From assembly GCA_041394705.1 (NCBI GenBank), contig JAWKHS010000019.1, positions 1-64,000 of the forward strand: a stretch of DNA of 64,000 bases, written 5' to 3'. Of this stretch, positions 17,278-24,816 are shown one piece after another. The stretch comes from Vicinamibacterales bacterium (GTDB lineage: Bacteria > Acidobacteriota > Vicinamibacteria > Vicinamibacterales > UBA2999). Under the pieces are notes generated by a model. The model had not been told where the DNA came from. It did no database searches and saw only the letters and a list, made by a program, of their open reading frames with translations. Both the position numbers and the translations under genes were made by a program. The first letter of the stretch is position 1, and every line of letters begins with the position of its first letter.

Positions 17278-18080
17278 GCCAGACGCCGCTGGCCGGCCAG
17301 GTCGTGCTCGTCACCGGCGGGACGCGGGGCATCGGCCTGGCCACGGCCCTGGCCTTCGCGGCCGAGGGCGCCCGCACGGTGCTGACGCACGCCTGGGGCA
17401 GCGCGGACGAGGACGCGGTGACCGCCGCCGTGGTGGCGGCCGGCGGGCCGCCGCCCCTCATCCTGCAGGCCGACGTGACGCGCGCCGCCGACACCGAGAC
17501 GCTCGTCGCCGACGTCGTGGCCCGGACCGGCCCCGTCCACGTCCTCGTGAGCAACGCCTCGGTGGCGCTCGTCGTCAACGGCATGGAGGACTACTCGGAG
17601 CGCGGGTTCCTCAAGAGCCTGCGAGGGTCGGCGTGGCCCACCTTCGACTACCTCACGGCGATCAGGCGGCATGCCGGGACCTATCCCCGCTACGTCGTCG
17701 TGATGTCGTCCGACGGGCCCGACCGCTTCACGCCCGGCTACGACTTCGTCGCGGCGGGGAAGGCCGCGATGGAAGCGATGGTGCGCTACACCGCCTACCG
17801 GCTCAGGGACGAGGGCGTGCGCATCAACGTCCTCCGGTCGCGGGCCATCCGCACCGCCTCCTTCGAGGGCACCTTCGGCGATGAGTTCTACGGGTTCCTG
17901 CGCGGGTTCGTGGACGAGGGCTGGTTCATGACGGCGGACGAAGTGGGCCGCGCCGCCATGGCGCTCTGCTCGGGCGCCTTCGACGGCATGACCGGCCAGG
18001 TGCTGATGGCCGACCGCGGCAACACGTTCTTCGACGGCCTCTCGTACCTCTACGAGCGGCGCGAGCCTCTGGGGTTGTGA
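17274..18080 (+). CDS. Second FabL/FabI-like enoyl-ACP reductase (SDR with Tyr-x6-Lys)
   Basis: A 268-residue SDR similar in length and motifs to the one at 16190, so the pair may be a local duplication. The nucleotide site is TGGTRGIGLATALAF. The active site is Tyr156 and Lys163 (GYDFVAAGK), again Tyr-x6-Lys. Both proteins also share a YSERGFL/YSKRAFQ segment before the active site. It may act on a different intermediate, for example the branched enoyl product of ECH2. It overlaps the ACP gene by 4 bases. Confidence 0.78.
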   Translation: MSQTPLAGQVVLVTGGTRGIGLATALAFAAEGARTVLTHAWGSADEDAVTAAVVAAGGPPPLILQADVTRAADTETLVADVVARTGPVHVLVSNASVALVVNGMEDYSERGFLKSLRGSAWPTFDYLTAIRRHAGTYPRYVVVMSSDGPDRFTPGYDFVAAGKAAMEAMVRYTAYRLRDEGVRINVLRSRAIRTASFEGTFGDEFYGFLRGFVDEGWFMTADEVGRAAMALCSGAFDGMTGQVLMADRGNTFFDGLSYLYERREPLGL

Positions 18081-18084
18081 TCCC

Positions 18085-18954
18085 GTGACGCTTGCCGCCT
18101 CGCCCTGGCTCGGCACCGTGTGGGGGGCCGTGTTCGCGGCGTGCCTCGGTGCCGTCTACGTGGGCCTCGCGCTTGGCGGGGACCGGGACGCGGTGCTGAT
18201 GGGCGTCACGGTCCTGGCCGGCGTGCTGATCCTGGCCGCCGAGCGCGTCCGGCCCCGGCGTGCGGAGTGGCGGGAGGCGGACGGCGAATGGTGGAACGAT
18301 CTCGGCCACTTCGTCGCGAGCTTCGGTGTCGGCTCCTTCGGCGGCGCCTGGCTGGCCCAGGCCGTGACGCCCGTCGCGCTCTGGGACGTGTGGCCAGGCG
18401 GCTGGCCCGTGGTCGTGCAGGCCGGTCTGGGCCTCGCGATCGCCGAGTTCTTCGGGTATTGGCAGCACCGGCTGCTGCATACCGTGCCGGCGCTCTGGCC
18501 CCTGCACGCCCTGCACCACAGCACCGGGCGGATGACCTTCTTCAAGGCCACGCGCATCCACGCGTTCGATATCGGGTCGTTCACGTTCCTGTGGATGGCG
18601 CCGCTCCTGGCGCTCGGCGCCCCGGCGGACGTCGTGCTGTGGGTGACGGCGTTCGGCAACTTCGCCGCAGAGACCCAGCACGCCAACGTGTCGCTGCCGA
18701 CCCCGGCCTGGCTCGATCGCCTCGTCGGCACTCCCGCCGTCCACTGGCTGCACCACTCGCTCGACCTGCGCGAGGGCAACAGCAACTTCGGCATGAACCT
18801 CATGCTGTTCGACCACCTGTTCGGCACCTACCTGCCGCCGTCGCCGGACCGGCCGCCGGCCTTCGGCATCCAGCCGGACTTCGTCCCTCGCGGGTTTCTC
18901 GGTCAACTCGCCCTGCCGCTCGAGACCCTGCGCCGTCTTCGCTCCAGGACCTGA
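18085..18954 (+). CDS. Membrane fatty acid hydroxylase / sterol desaturase superfamily enzyme
   Basis: A 289-residue integral membrane di-iron oxygenase. Histidine boxes are HRLLH, HALHH and HWLHH, in the HxxxH, HxxHH, HxxHH pattern of the superfamily. Two hydrophobic helices lie in the first 55 residues, with more around 85-130 and 165-200. Members hydroxylate or desaturate acyl chains, sterols, sphingoid bases and ether lipids. Next to an alpha-oxoamine synthase, hydroxylation of a long-chain base is a reasonable guess. The GTG start is 4 bases after the preceding stop. Confidence 0.83.
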   Translation: MTLAASPWLGTVWGAVFAACLGAVYVGLALGGDRDAVLMGVTVLAGVLILAAERVRPRRAEWREADGEWWNDLGHFVASFGVGSFGGAWLAQAVTPVALWDVWPGGWPVVVQAGLGLAIAEFFGYWQHRLLHTVPALWPLHALHHSTGRMTFFKATRIHAFDIGSFTFLWMAPLLALGAPADVVLWVTAFGNFAAETQHANVSLPTPAWLDRLVGTPAVHWLHHSLDLREGNSNFGMNLMLFDHLFGTYLPPSPDRPPAFGIQPDFVPRGFLGQLALPLETLRRLRSRT

Positions 18955-18959
18955 CGCCC

Positions 18960-20225
18960 ATGCCGTGGACCGCCACCGACTTCAGCCTCGCCGACTTCTA
19001 CGTCTCCGACACCGACGATCCGCTGGTGCCGCCCGCCGACTACCTGGCGTGGCGGCGGGACACGGCGTGGGCGACGTCGCTCTACGAGCCCGTGCTGTGC
19101 GATCCGGCCGCGCCCGTGAATCACCTGCGGCGCGGCGACGGCCGGCACCGCGTGATCAACATGACGTCGTACGGGTACCTCGGCCTCGTCAGGCACCCGG
19201 CCGTCGTCGCGGCCGCCAAGCAGGCCCTCGACGAGTTCGGCACCGGCGCCTGCGGGTCGCCGATCCTGTCCGGCAAGAGCGTGCTGCACGAGCGGCTGGA
19301 GGGGCGGCTCGCCGCGCTGACCGGCCGCGAGGCCGTCCTCGTCTACAACTCCGGCTTCGGCGGCGCGCTGGGGACGGCGGCCGGCCTCATGCGCAAGGGT
19401 GACGTCGCCCTCGTGGATGCCCGCGCGCACATCTCGCTCGTGGACGGTATCAAGGTGGGCGGAGCCCGGGTGGTGTTCTTCGAGCACAACGACGCCGCCG
19501 CGCTCGACAGGACGCTCACGGCCACCGCGGGGGCGCGGCGCCTGATCTTCGTGGACGGCCTGTACTCGATGGACGGCGACTTCGCCGACCTGCCACGGCT
19601 GCTCGACGTGGCCGAAGCGCATCGTGTCGGACTCCTGGTGGACGAGGCGCACTCGATCCTCTGCTGCGGACCGACGGGCGGCGGCGTCGTCGAGCACTTC
19701 GGCGTCCGCGGGCGCGTGGGCCTCCAGTACGGCACGTTCTCGAAGGGGTTCTCGGCCGCGGGCGGCTTCGCGGCGGCCTCACGCGATCTCGTCGAGTACC
19801 TGCGCTTCTACGCCAACCCGTACGGCTTCACGTGCGCGCTGCCGCCGGCCGTGGTCGCCGGGCTCGTCGCGGCGCTCGACGTCATGGACGCGGAACCCGA
19901 ACGCCGTCAGGCGCTCTGGGACAACGCCGCGTACTTCCGCGGCGCCCTCCAGGCGATGGGCGTCGACACGGGGACCTCCACCAGCTACGTCGTGCCCATG
20001 GTGGTGGGCGACCGGCCGCTGCTGTACGAGCTCGGCCACGCGCTCCGCGACCGCGGGCTCTTCGTCACGCCCGTCGACTACCCGACCGTGCCGCTCGATC
20101 AGGCGCGCTTCCGCGCCAGCGTCACCGCCCTGCACACGAAGGCCGATCTCAACGAGGCGCTGCAGGTCCTCGAGGACGTGTTCGTGCCGGTCATGCGCCA
20201 GCGCGGGCGCCTGCGATCGGCCTGA
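18960..20225 (+). CDS. PLP-dependent alpha-oxoamine synthase (serine palmitoyltransferase/BioF/KBL family)
   Basis: A 421-residue fold-type-I PLP enzyme that condenses an acyl thioester with an amino acid, losing CO2 and giving an amino ketone. The PLP Lys is Lys262 in YGTFSKGFSAAGG, and the PLP-ring Asp is Asp228 in LVDEAHS. The glycine-rich GTGACGSPILSGKSVLHERLE segment matches the family. The N-terminal 60 residues precede the usual MTSYGYLGL start, as in serine palmitoyltransferases. With a dedicated ACP upstream, the acyl donor is probably ACP-bound. The amino acid substrate cannot be read. Confidence 0.86.
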   Translation: MPWTATDFSLADFYVSDTDDPLVPPADYLAWRRDTAWATSLYEPVLCDPAAPVNHLRRGDGRHRVINMTSYGYLGLVRHPAVVAAAKQALDEFGTGACGSPILSGKSVLHERLEGRLAALTGREAVLVYNSGFGGALGTAAGLMRKGDVALVDARAHISLVDGIKVGGARVVFFEHNDAAALDRTLTATAGARRLIFVDGLYSMDGDFADLPRLLDVAEAHRVGLLVDEAHSILCCGPTGGGVVEHFGVRGRVGLQYGTFSKGFSAAGGFAAASRDLVEYLRFYANPYGFTCALPPAVVAGLVAALDVMDAEPERRQALWDNAAYFRGALQAMGVDTGTSTSYVVPMVVGDRPLLYELGHALRDRGLFVTPVDYPTVPLDQARFRASVTALHTKADLNEALQVLEDVFVPVMRQRGRLRSA

Positions 20226-20233
20226 GGACGGAC

Positions 20234-20665
20234 GTGCCTCCTCCGACGCCGGACCGGCCGCCCGGGACGCTCCTGACGCTGACCCTCCTCTGGTGCCTGG
20301 CGGGCGGCGTCGCGGCGTACTGGCTCGCCGCGTGGCGGGGCCTCGGGGTGTCCACCGCATCGCCGTACCTGGCGGTCGCCTCCGTGTTCCCGCCGGCCGA
20401 TACCGCGATGGCCGCCACGGCGGCGCTCTCCGCCGAACTCCTGCGGCGGGGGCGCCCGGCCGCCGTGCTGTCAGGCCTGCTCACGGCCGGTGCGCTGGCG
20501 TTCCTGGGGATCACCGACATCGCCATCAACCTCCGGTTCGACGTGTACCGGGAGGCGCGGGGCGCCCGCCTGGCGTGGGAGCTCTGGGTGAACGCCTTCA
20601 GCCTGTGGTTCCCCGTGTGGCTCGCCGTGTTCTGCTGGCGGCACCGGCGGGGGCTCGGGGCGTGA
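20234..20665 (+). CDS. Small integral membrane protein of unknown function
   Basis: A 143-residue protein starting at GTG 20234 with GAGGA upstream. Four hydrophobic segments are visible: about 12-30, 40-62, 75-95 and 112-133. No catalytic motif is recognised. The gene lies between the oxoamine synthase and the last SDR and overlaps the latter by 4 bases (GTGA), so it belongs to the operon. A role in lipid handling or as a membrane anchor for the soluble enzymes is possible but unsupported. Confidence 0.65.
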   Translation: MPPPTPDRPPGTLLTLTLLWCLAGGVAAYWLAAWRGLGVSTASPYLAVASVFPPADTAMAATAALSAELLRRGRPAAVLSGLLTAGALAFLGITDIAINLRFDVYREARGARLAWELWVNAFSLWFPVWLAVFCWRHRRGLGA

Positions 20666-21543
20666 CGGTCCCGAGGCATCCGCCGGACGTGGTGCTCGTG
20701 TCGGGCGCCACGAGCGGCATCGGCCGTGCCTGCGCGCTCGACCTCCACGCGCGGGGCTTCACGGTGCTGGCCGGCGGTCGGGACGCCGCGGCCCTGGCGC
20801 AGCTGGCCGCGCTCGACTCGCCGCGCCTGACGCCCATTCATCTCGACGTCATCGATCCGGTGGCGATCGCCCTCGCGGCGGACCGTGCGGAGGCGCTGTC
20901 GGGCGGCCGCGGGCTCGCCGGCCTGGTGCACGCCGCGGGCGTGGCCGAGATCGGTCCGCTCGAGACGCAGTCGATCGACGCGCTCCGCCGGATGCTGGAC
21001 GTGAACGTCGTCGGCGTCTCGGCGCTCACCCAGCGCTGCCTGCCGGCCATCCGGCGCCGGCGAGGCCGAGTCGTGCTCCTCGGGTCGATCGCGGGCCGGA
21101 GCGCGCTGCCGTTCATGGGGGCGTACTCGGCGTCGAAGCACGCGCTCGAGGCCCTCGCGGACGCGCTGAGAGTCGAGCTCCTGCCGTGGGGCGTCCAGGT
21201 GGCGATCGTGGAGGCCGGCGCCGTGGACACGCCTATCGGCGGCAGGGCGCTGGCGTCGATCGACGACGTCGCAACGCGCGGGCCGGCGGCGTCGCTCTAT
21301 CGGGAGGCGCTGGCGGCGTTCCGGCGGGCGGTCGAGGCGTCGATGGCGTCCGCGCTGCCCCCGGCGTCGGTCGCCGAGGCGGTGGCGCACGCGCTCACGT
21401 CGCGGCGGCCGCGTACCCGGTACGTCGTGGGATGGGAAGCATGGCAGCGGCTCCTGCTCAAGCACCTGCTGTCCGATCGCTGGCACGACCGCGCCGTGCG
21501 GCGCGTGGTCGGCCTGCCGTCACGGCCGCCCGGCGGCGCCTGA
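20662..21543 (+). CDS. Classical SDR, candidate 3-ketosphinganine-reductase-like enzyme
   Basis: A 293-residue SDR with cofactor site SGATSGIGRA, catalytic Ser in LGSIAGRS and YSASK active site. The C-terminal 80 residues extend beyond the Rossmann core and end with a basic tail. The layout resembles 3-ketodihydrosphingosine reductases and other lipid SDRs. It is the last gene of the operon and follows an alpha-oxoamine synthase, whose amino ketone product would need such a reduction. This assignment is inference from context. Confidence 0.75.
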   Translation: MTVPRHPPDVVLVSGATSGIGRACALDLHARGFTVLAGGRDAAALAQLAALDSPRLTPIHLDVIDPVAIALAADRAEALSGGRGLAGLVHAAGVAEIGPLETQSIDALRRMLDVNVVGVSALTQRCLPAIRRRRGRVVLLGSIAGRSALPFMGAYSASKHALEALADALRVELLPWGVQVAIVEAGAVDTPIGGRALASIDDVATRGPAASLYREALAAFRRAVEASMASALPPASVAEAVAHALTSRRPRTRYVVGWEAWQRLLLKHLLSDRWHDRAVRRVVGLPSRPPGGA

Positions 21544-21561
21544 CGGCTCGACCTCCGCTCC

Positions 21562-22407
21562 TCAGGCCCGCTGCAGCGTGAAGACGGTCACCTCGGGCCG
21601 GACGTTGAAGCGTACCTGGTACAGGTGGCCGACGCCCCGGTTCACGTACATCGTGCGGGCGCCCGGCAGATCGAACACGCCAGCGGTGTAGCGGCGGTTC
21701 TTCACCGGCACGATCGGCGGCGGGAGGAACGGCGGCCTGACCTGCCCGCCGTGCGTGTGCCCGGCCAGGATCCAGCCCTCGAATCCACGCCACGCGTCCA
21801 GGTCCGCCGTGTCGGGATTGTGGCTGAGCGCCAGCATCGCGCGGGACCCATCGAGGCCGGCCAGCGCCGGGGCCGCGTCGAACCGGCCGCTCCAGAGATC
21901 GTCGAGGCCCAGGATCTGCAGGCCCTCGACGTCGAGGCGCGCGTTGCGCAGCATGCGGATGCCGGCGCGCTCGTAGATGGCGGCGAGCGCCGCCGCGATC
22001 TCGCCGTGGATCCAGCGCGGCCCGTACTCGTGGTTGCCGCACGTGCCGATCGTGGCGAGGCGTCCGCGTGGCGGCGCGGCATACATCCGCTCCACCTGCT
22101 CGAAGAAGCCCTCGTCGCGGAAGCTCACCAGGTCGCCGGTGTAGACGAGGATGTCGGGCGCCAGGGCGGCGACGCGCGCGAACACCTCGAGCACGTAGGC
22201 GTCGTCCACGCGCGGGCCGACGTGGATGTCGGAGAGCTGCACCAGCGTGGCGCCGATGAGCGCCTGCGGCAGCTGGCGGATCGGCAGGTCGAGCCGGACG
22301 ATCTCCAGCCAATGGGGTTCCCAGGCGACGGCCCAGGCGCCAACGCCCACGGCGCCGAGGGCCGCGCCCGCCGTGGCGCGCAGCAGGCCTCGACGGGTGA
22401 GCCGCAC
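21562..22407 (-). CDS. Exported calcineurin-like metallophosphoesterase (YkuE/YaeI type)
   Basis: A 281-residue phosphoesterase with an Arg-rich signal or anchor segment at its start (LTRRGLLRATAGAALG). The five metal motifs are present: SDIHVG, YTGDLVS, GNHEYG, LSHNPD and GHTHGGQ. Relatives hydrolyse UDP-diacylglucosamine or other lipid-linked phosphodiesters at the membrane. It ends 18 bases after the stop of the lipid operon on the opposite strand. It is the last of a minus-strand group that also includes the MFS exporter, 7 bases upstream. Confidence 0.85.
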   Translation of the reverse strand: MRLTRRGLLRATAGAALGAVGVGAWAVAWEPHWLEIVRLDLPIRQLPQALIGATLVQLSDIHVGPRVDDAYVLEVFARVAALAPDILVYTGDLVSFRDEGFFEQVERMYAAPPRGRLATIGTCGNHEYGPRWIHGEIAAALAAIYERAGIRMLRNARLDVEGLQILGLDDLWSGRFDAAPALAGLDGSRAMLALSHNPDTADLDAWRGFEGWILAGHTHGGQVRPPFLPPPIVPVKNRRYTAGVFDLPGARTMYVNRGVGHLYQVRFNVRPEVTVFTLQRA

Positions 22408-22414
22408 CGGGGGC

Positions 22415-23647
22415 CTACGCTTCCCGGACGCCGCGTCCGCGCACCCAGAAGGCGACCGCCGCGACGATGAGCAACGCGCCGTTGACGGCCAGCACGGTGG
22501 GCACCGAGTACGTGGTGGCGAAGTTGCCGCTCAGGAAGTTGCCGAGCGGCGAGGCGCCCCGGAACGCCACCATGTAGATGCTCATCACGCGGCCGCGCAT
22601 CTCGTTGGGGGCGATGAGCTGCACGAGCGACGTCGTCATCGAGAACGTGGACACCAGCAGTCCGCCGGCCAGGAAGAGCAGCAGCTGGACCGCCCACATC
22701 TGCCGCGAGTACGAGAAGGCGATGAGCACGCAGCCGAAGGCGACGATGCCGCCCAGCAGGCTGCGGCCCATCGCCCGCGACTTGCCGCGCCAGGCCACCA
22801 TCATCGCGCCCAGCACGGCGCCGGACCCCGAGAAGGCCATGAGGCGCGTGTACAGTCCGACGTCCTGCTGGTAGATGTCCTTCACCATGACCGGCAGCAG
22901 CGTGAGCAGCGGCACGCCGAGGAACGCGGCGACGAAGCCCAGCACGGTCAGGGCGACGATCGTGGGCTCGGCCTTGACGTAGTCGAAGCCGCCTTTCATC
23001 TCGTGCAGGATCGGACGGGTGCCGGCCGGGGGGACGTGCTGCACGCGCAGGGCGAACAGCGCCGCGATGACGCAGAGGAACGACAGGCCGTTCAACCCGA
23101 AGCAGGCCACCATGCCGAACGCGGTCAGCGCGGCGCCGGCGATGAGCGGGCCGATGATGCGCGACAGGTTGAACTGGATGGAGTTCAGGGCGATGGCGTT
23201 CGGCAGGTTCTCCTTGCTCACGAGCTGCGGGATGAGCGACTGGTAGGCGGGCCCGCCGAAGGCCTGCGCCGTGCCCGTGAGCGCCGAGAGCGCCAGGATG
23301 TGCCACAGGCGCACGACGTCGAAGTAGACGAGCGCGGCCAGGATGAACGCCGACGTCATCTGGACGTACTGCGACATCAGCAGGAGCTGGCGGCGATCCT
23401 TGCGATCGGCGATGACGCCGCCGACGAGCGTGAGGAGGAGGATCGGCAGCTCGCCCATGAGCGAGTCCAGGCCGAGGAAGCGGGCCGAGGCCGCGCCGGC
23501 GAGCGTGGTGATGAGCCACGCCTGCGCCACCTTCTGCATCCAGGTGCCGATGGTGGAGCCGAGGGCGCCGCTCCACAGCAGGCGGAAGTCCCTGTGCGTG
23601 AGGGCCGACGCCAGACGGCGCGCGGCCGCGAAGAGGTGTGCCTGCAA
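22415..23647 (-). CDS. MFS exporter (EntS/MFS_3-like)
   Basis: A 410-residue major facilitator with about 12 hydrophobic segments. It begins LTHRDFRLLWSGALGSTIGTWMQ, the usual first helix of the MFS_3/EntS-like subfamily, followed by the DRKDRR loop between helices 2 and 3. Members export siderophores or other small molecules. The TTG at 23647 is the only start available before an in-frame TAA upstream, so a rare start codon is used. The phosphoesterase gene follows after 7 bases. Substrate unknown. Confidence 0.82.
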   Translation of the reverse strand: MQAHLFAAARRLASALTHRDFRLLWSGALGSTIGTWMQKVAQAWLITTLAGAASARFLGLDSLMGELPILLLTLVGGVIADRKDRRQLLLMSQYVQMTSAFILAALVYFDVVRLWHILALSALTGTAQAFGGPAYQSLIPQLVSKENLPNAIALNSIQFNLSRIIGPLIAGAALTAFGMVACFGLNGLSFLCVIAALFALRVQHVPPAGTRPILHEMKGGFDYVKAEPTIVALTVLGFVAAFLGVPLLTLLPVMVKDIYQQDVGLYTRLMAFSGSGAVLGAMMVAWRGKSRAMGRSLLGGIVAFGCVLIAFSYSRQMWAVQLLLFLAGGLLVSTFSMTTSLVQLIAPNEMRGRVMSIYMVAFRGASPLGNFLSGNFATTYSVPTVLAVNGALLIVAAVAFWVRGRGVREA

Positions 23648-23780
23648 GTCCGCCCGATCTTACTTGGACCGGACGCGGGTGCGCACATTTTCGCCCACGA
23701 AACCGTTGGCGGGACGCCGCGAACCCGCCCGCCGAGAGCGTGGCGGCAGTCGAGGCCTGGCTCGCCGCCGCCCCGAAGGG

Positions 23781-24215
23781 CTACTTGCCCTGGTACTCGG
23801 CGTCGGTGACCTTCTGCATCCAGCGCGTCTCGCCGCCGAAGCCGACGTTCACCTGGATGAGCTCCGTGGTGGCGGCGGCCCCGTGCCAGTGCACGACGTT
23901 CGGTCCGGTGTAATCGGACTCGCCGACGCCCAGTTCCTTCACCGTCTGGCCCTTCTTCTGGGTGCGCAGGCGTCCGCGCTCCACGTAGAGCAGCTGGCCG
24001 TTGTCGTGGCTGTGCCAGGCCGAGCGCGCGCCGGGCTCGAAGCGCCGCCGCGCGGCGCTCAGGTCCTTCGCGTCGAGGACGGTCGAGAGGCCCGTGAAGC
24101 GCGGGTCGTCGGCCGGCTGCGGCGTCTGTCCCGTGGCGGCCAGGGCGATCGTGAGCAGGCCCGCCGAGGCGAGCGTGCCGTGAACGAGCCAGCGGAGGGC
24201 GGGGCGGCGGGTCAT
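23781..24215 (-). CDS. Exported cupin-domain protein
   Basis: A 144-residue protein with a signal peptide (LVHGTLASAGLLTIALAATGQ) and one cupin barrel. Cupin metal-site landmarks are SAWHSHDNGQLLYVERG and the second half VVHWHGAAATTELIQ. The fold could be an isomerase, dioxygenase or simple binding protein. It starts 8 bases after the stop of the NIPSNAP gene, so the two are co-transcribed. Function unknown. Confidence 0.75.
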   Translation of the reverse strand: MTRRPALRWLVHGTLASAGLLTIALAATGQTPQPADDPRFTGLSTVLDAKDLSAARRRFEPGARSAWHSHDNGQLLYVERGRLRTQKKGQTVKELGVGESDYTGPNVVHWHGAAATTELIQVNVGFGGETRWMQKVTDAEYQGK

Positions 24216-24223
24216 GCGCGGCC

Positions 24224-24646
24224 TCACTTCATGGGCGAGTAGTCGGTGGCGGTGAGGAACACCGAGTCCACCTTGCTCACGATGCGCCCGTTCACCTGCG
24301 ATTCGGCCGAGACCTTCTTCCACTCGGGATCGTTCTGGAACGCCTCCCAGCTGGCCTTGGCTGCCTCGCGGCTCTTGTGCGCCAGCAGGTACACGAGCTG
24401 GTGCTCCGACGCCGGCGCGTCCATGGGCGCCAGGTAGATCACGCTCGTCATGCCGTGCTTCTCGAAGATCCGCAGCGTGTGGTTCCGGAAGCGGGCGTGG
24501 AGATCCCCGAGCTTGCCCTCGGGCGCCGTGTAGGTGCGCAGCTCGAATACGCGGCCCGAGGCCTGCGCGCTGAGCGTATGCGTCGTGGCCGCGCCGGCCG
24601 CGAAGCCGATCACGAGGAGCAGGGCCGCCGCGAGTGGGTGCTTCAT
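24224..24646 (-). CDS. Exported NIPSNAP-family protein
   Basis: A 140-residue protein with a signal peptide (AAALLLVIGFAAGAATTHT) followed by a NIPSNAP ferredoxin-like domain: VFELRTYTAPEGKL at the start and KASWEAFQNDPEWKKV in the middle, both diagnostic. NIPSNAP proteins have no settled enzymatic role. The ATG at 24646 gives the clean signal peptide. The gene is divergent from imuA, and the 170-base region between them holds a GC-rich inverted repeat and the imuA promoter. Confidence 0.78.
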   Translation of the reverse strand: MKHPLAAALLLVIGFAAGAATTHTLSAQASGRVFELRTYTAPEGKLGDLHARFRNHTLRIFEKHGMTSVIYLAPMDAPASEHQLVYLLAHKSREAAKASWEAFQNDPEWKKVSAESQVNGRIVSKVDSVFLTATDYSPMK

Positions 24647-24683
24647 GGGCGGACAGGGTACACGGTTGGGGTAGAGCGGGAAA

Positions 24684-24759
24684 GCCCGGGGCCCGGGGCT
24701 CGGGTTCCGGGTTCCGGGTATTGCGGCGACGCTCGTCCCCGAGCCCCGGGTATCGGGTC
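24684..24759. repeat. GC-rich inverted-repeat element upstream of the imuA promoter
   Basis: Two GC-rich arms, about 24684-24720 and 24736-24759, contain a perfect 13-base inverted repeat, CCCGGGGCTCGGG (24692-24704) against CCCGAGCCCCGGG (24738-24750). A 33-base inner segment separates them. It ends exactly at the -35 box of imuA. This is the first member, left to right, of a repeat family found only in the second half of the window. Confidence 0.8.
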
Positions 24760-24787
24760 TTGACTTTCGCTTTAAATTCGCTATCAT
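24760..24787 (+). promoter_or_regulatory. Sigma-70-like promoter of the imuA operon
   Basis: TTGACT (24760-24765) and TATCAT (24782-24787) are separated by 16 bases, close to the sigma-70 consensus and unusual in this GC-rich window. The ATG of imuA is 30 bases downstream of the -10 box. The region is locally AT-rich. Confidence 0.6.
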
Positions 24788-24810
24788 CGCGCTTGCGAAC
24801 AAAAGGCGAA
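24766..24810. promoter_or_regulatory. Two LexA-like direct-repeat operators
   Basis: TTCGC is repeated with an 11-base period at 24766-24770 and 24777-24781, inside the -35/-10 spacer. Downstream of the -10 box GCGAA is repeated with the same period at 24795-24799 and 24806-24810, which is the same TTCGC-N6-TTCGC motif on the other strand. The 11-base period equals that of the alphaproteobacterial LexA box GTTC-N7-GTTC. SOS control of imuA-imuB-dnaE2 by LexA is well known in other bacteria. Binding here is inferred. Confidence 0.5.
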
Positions 24811-24816
24811 AACACC

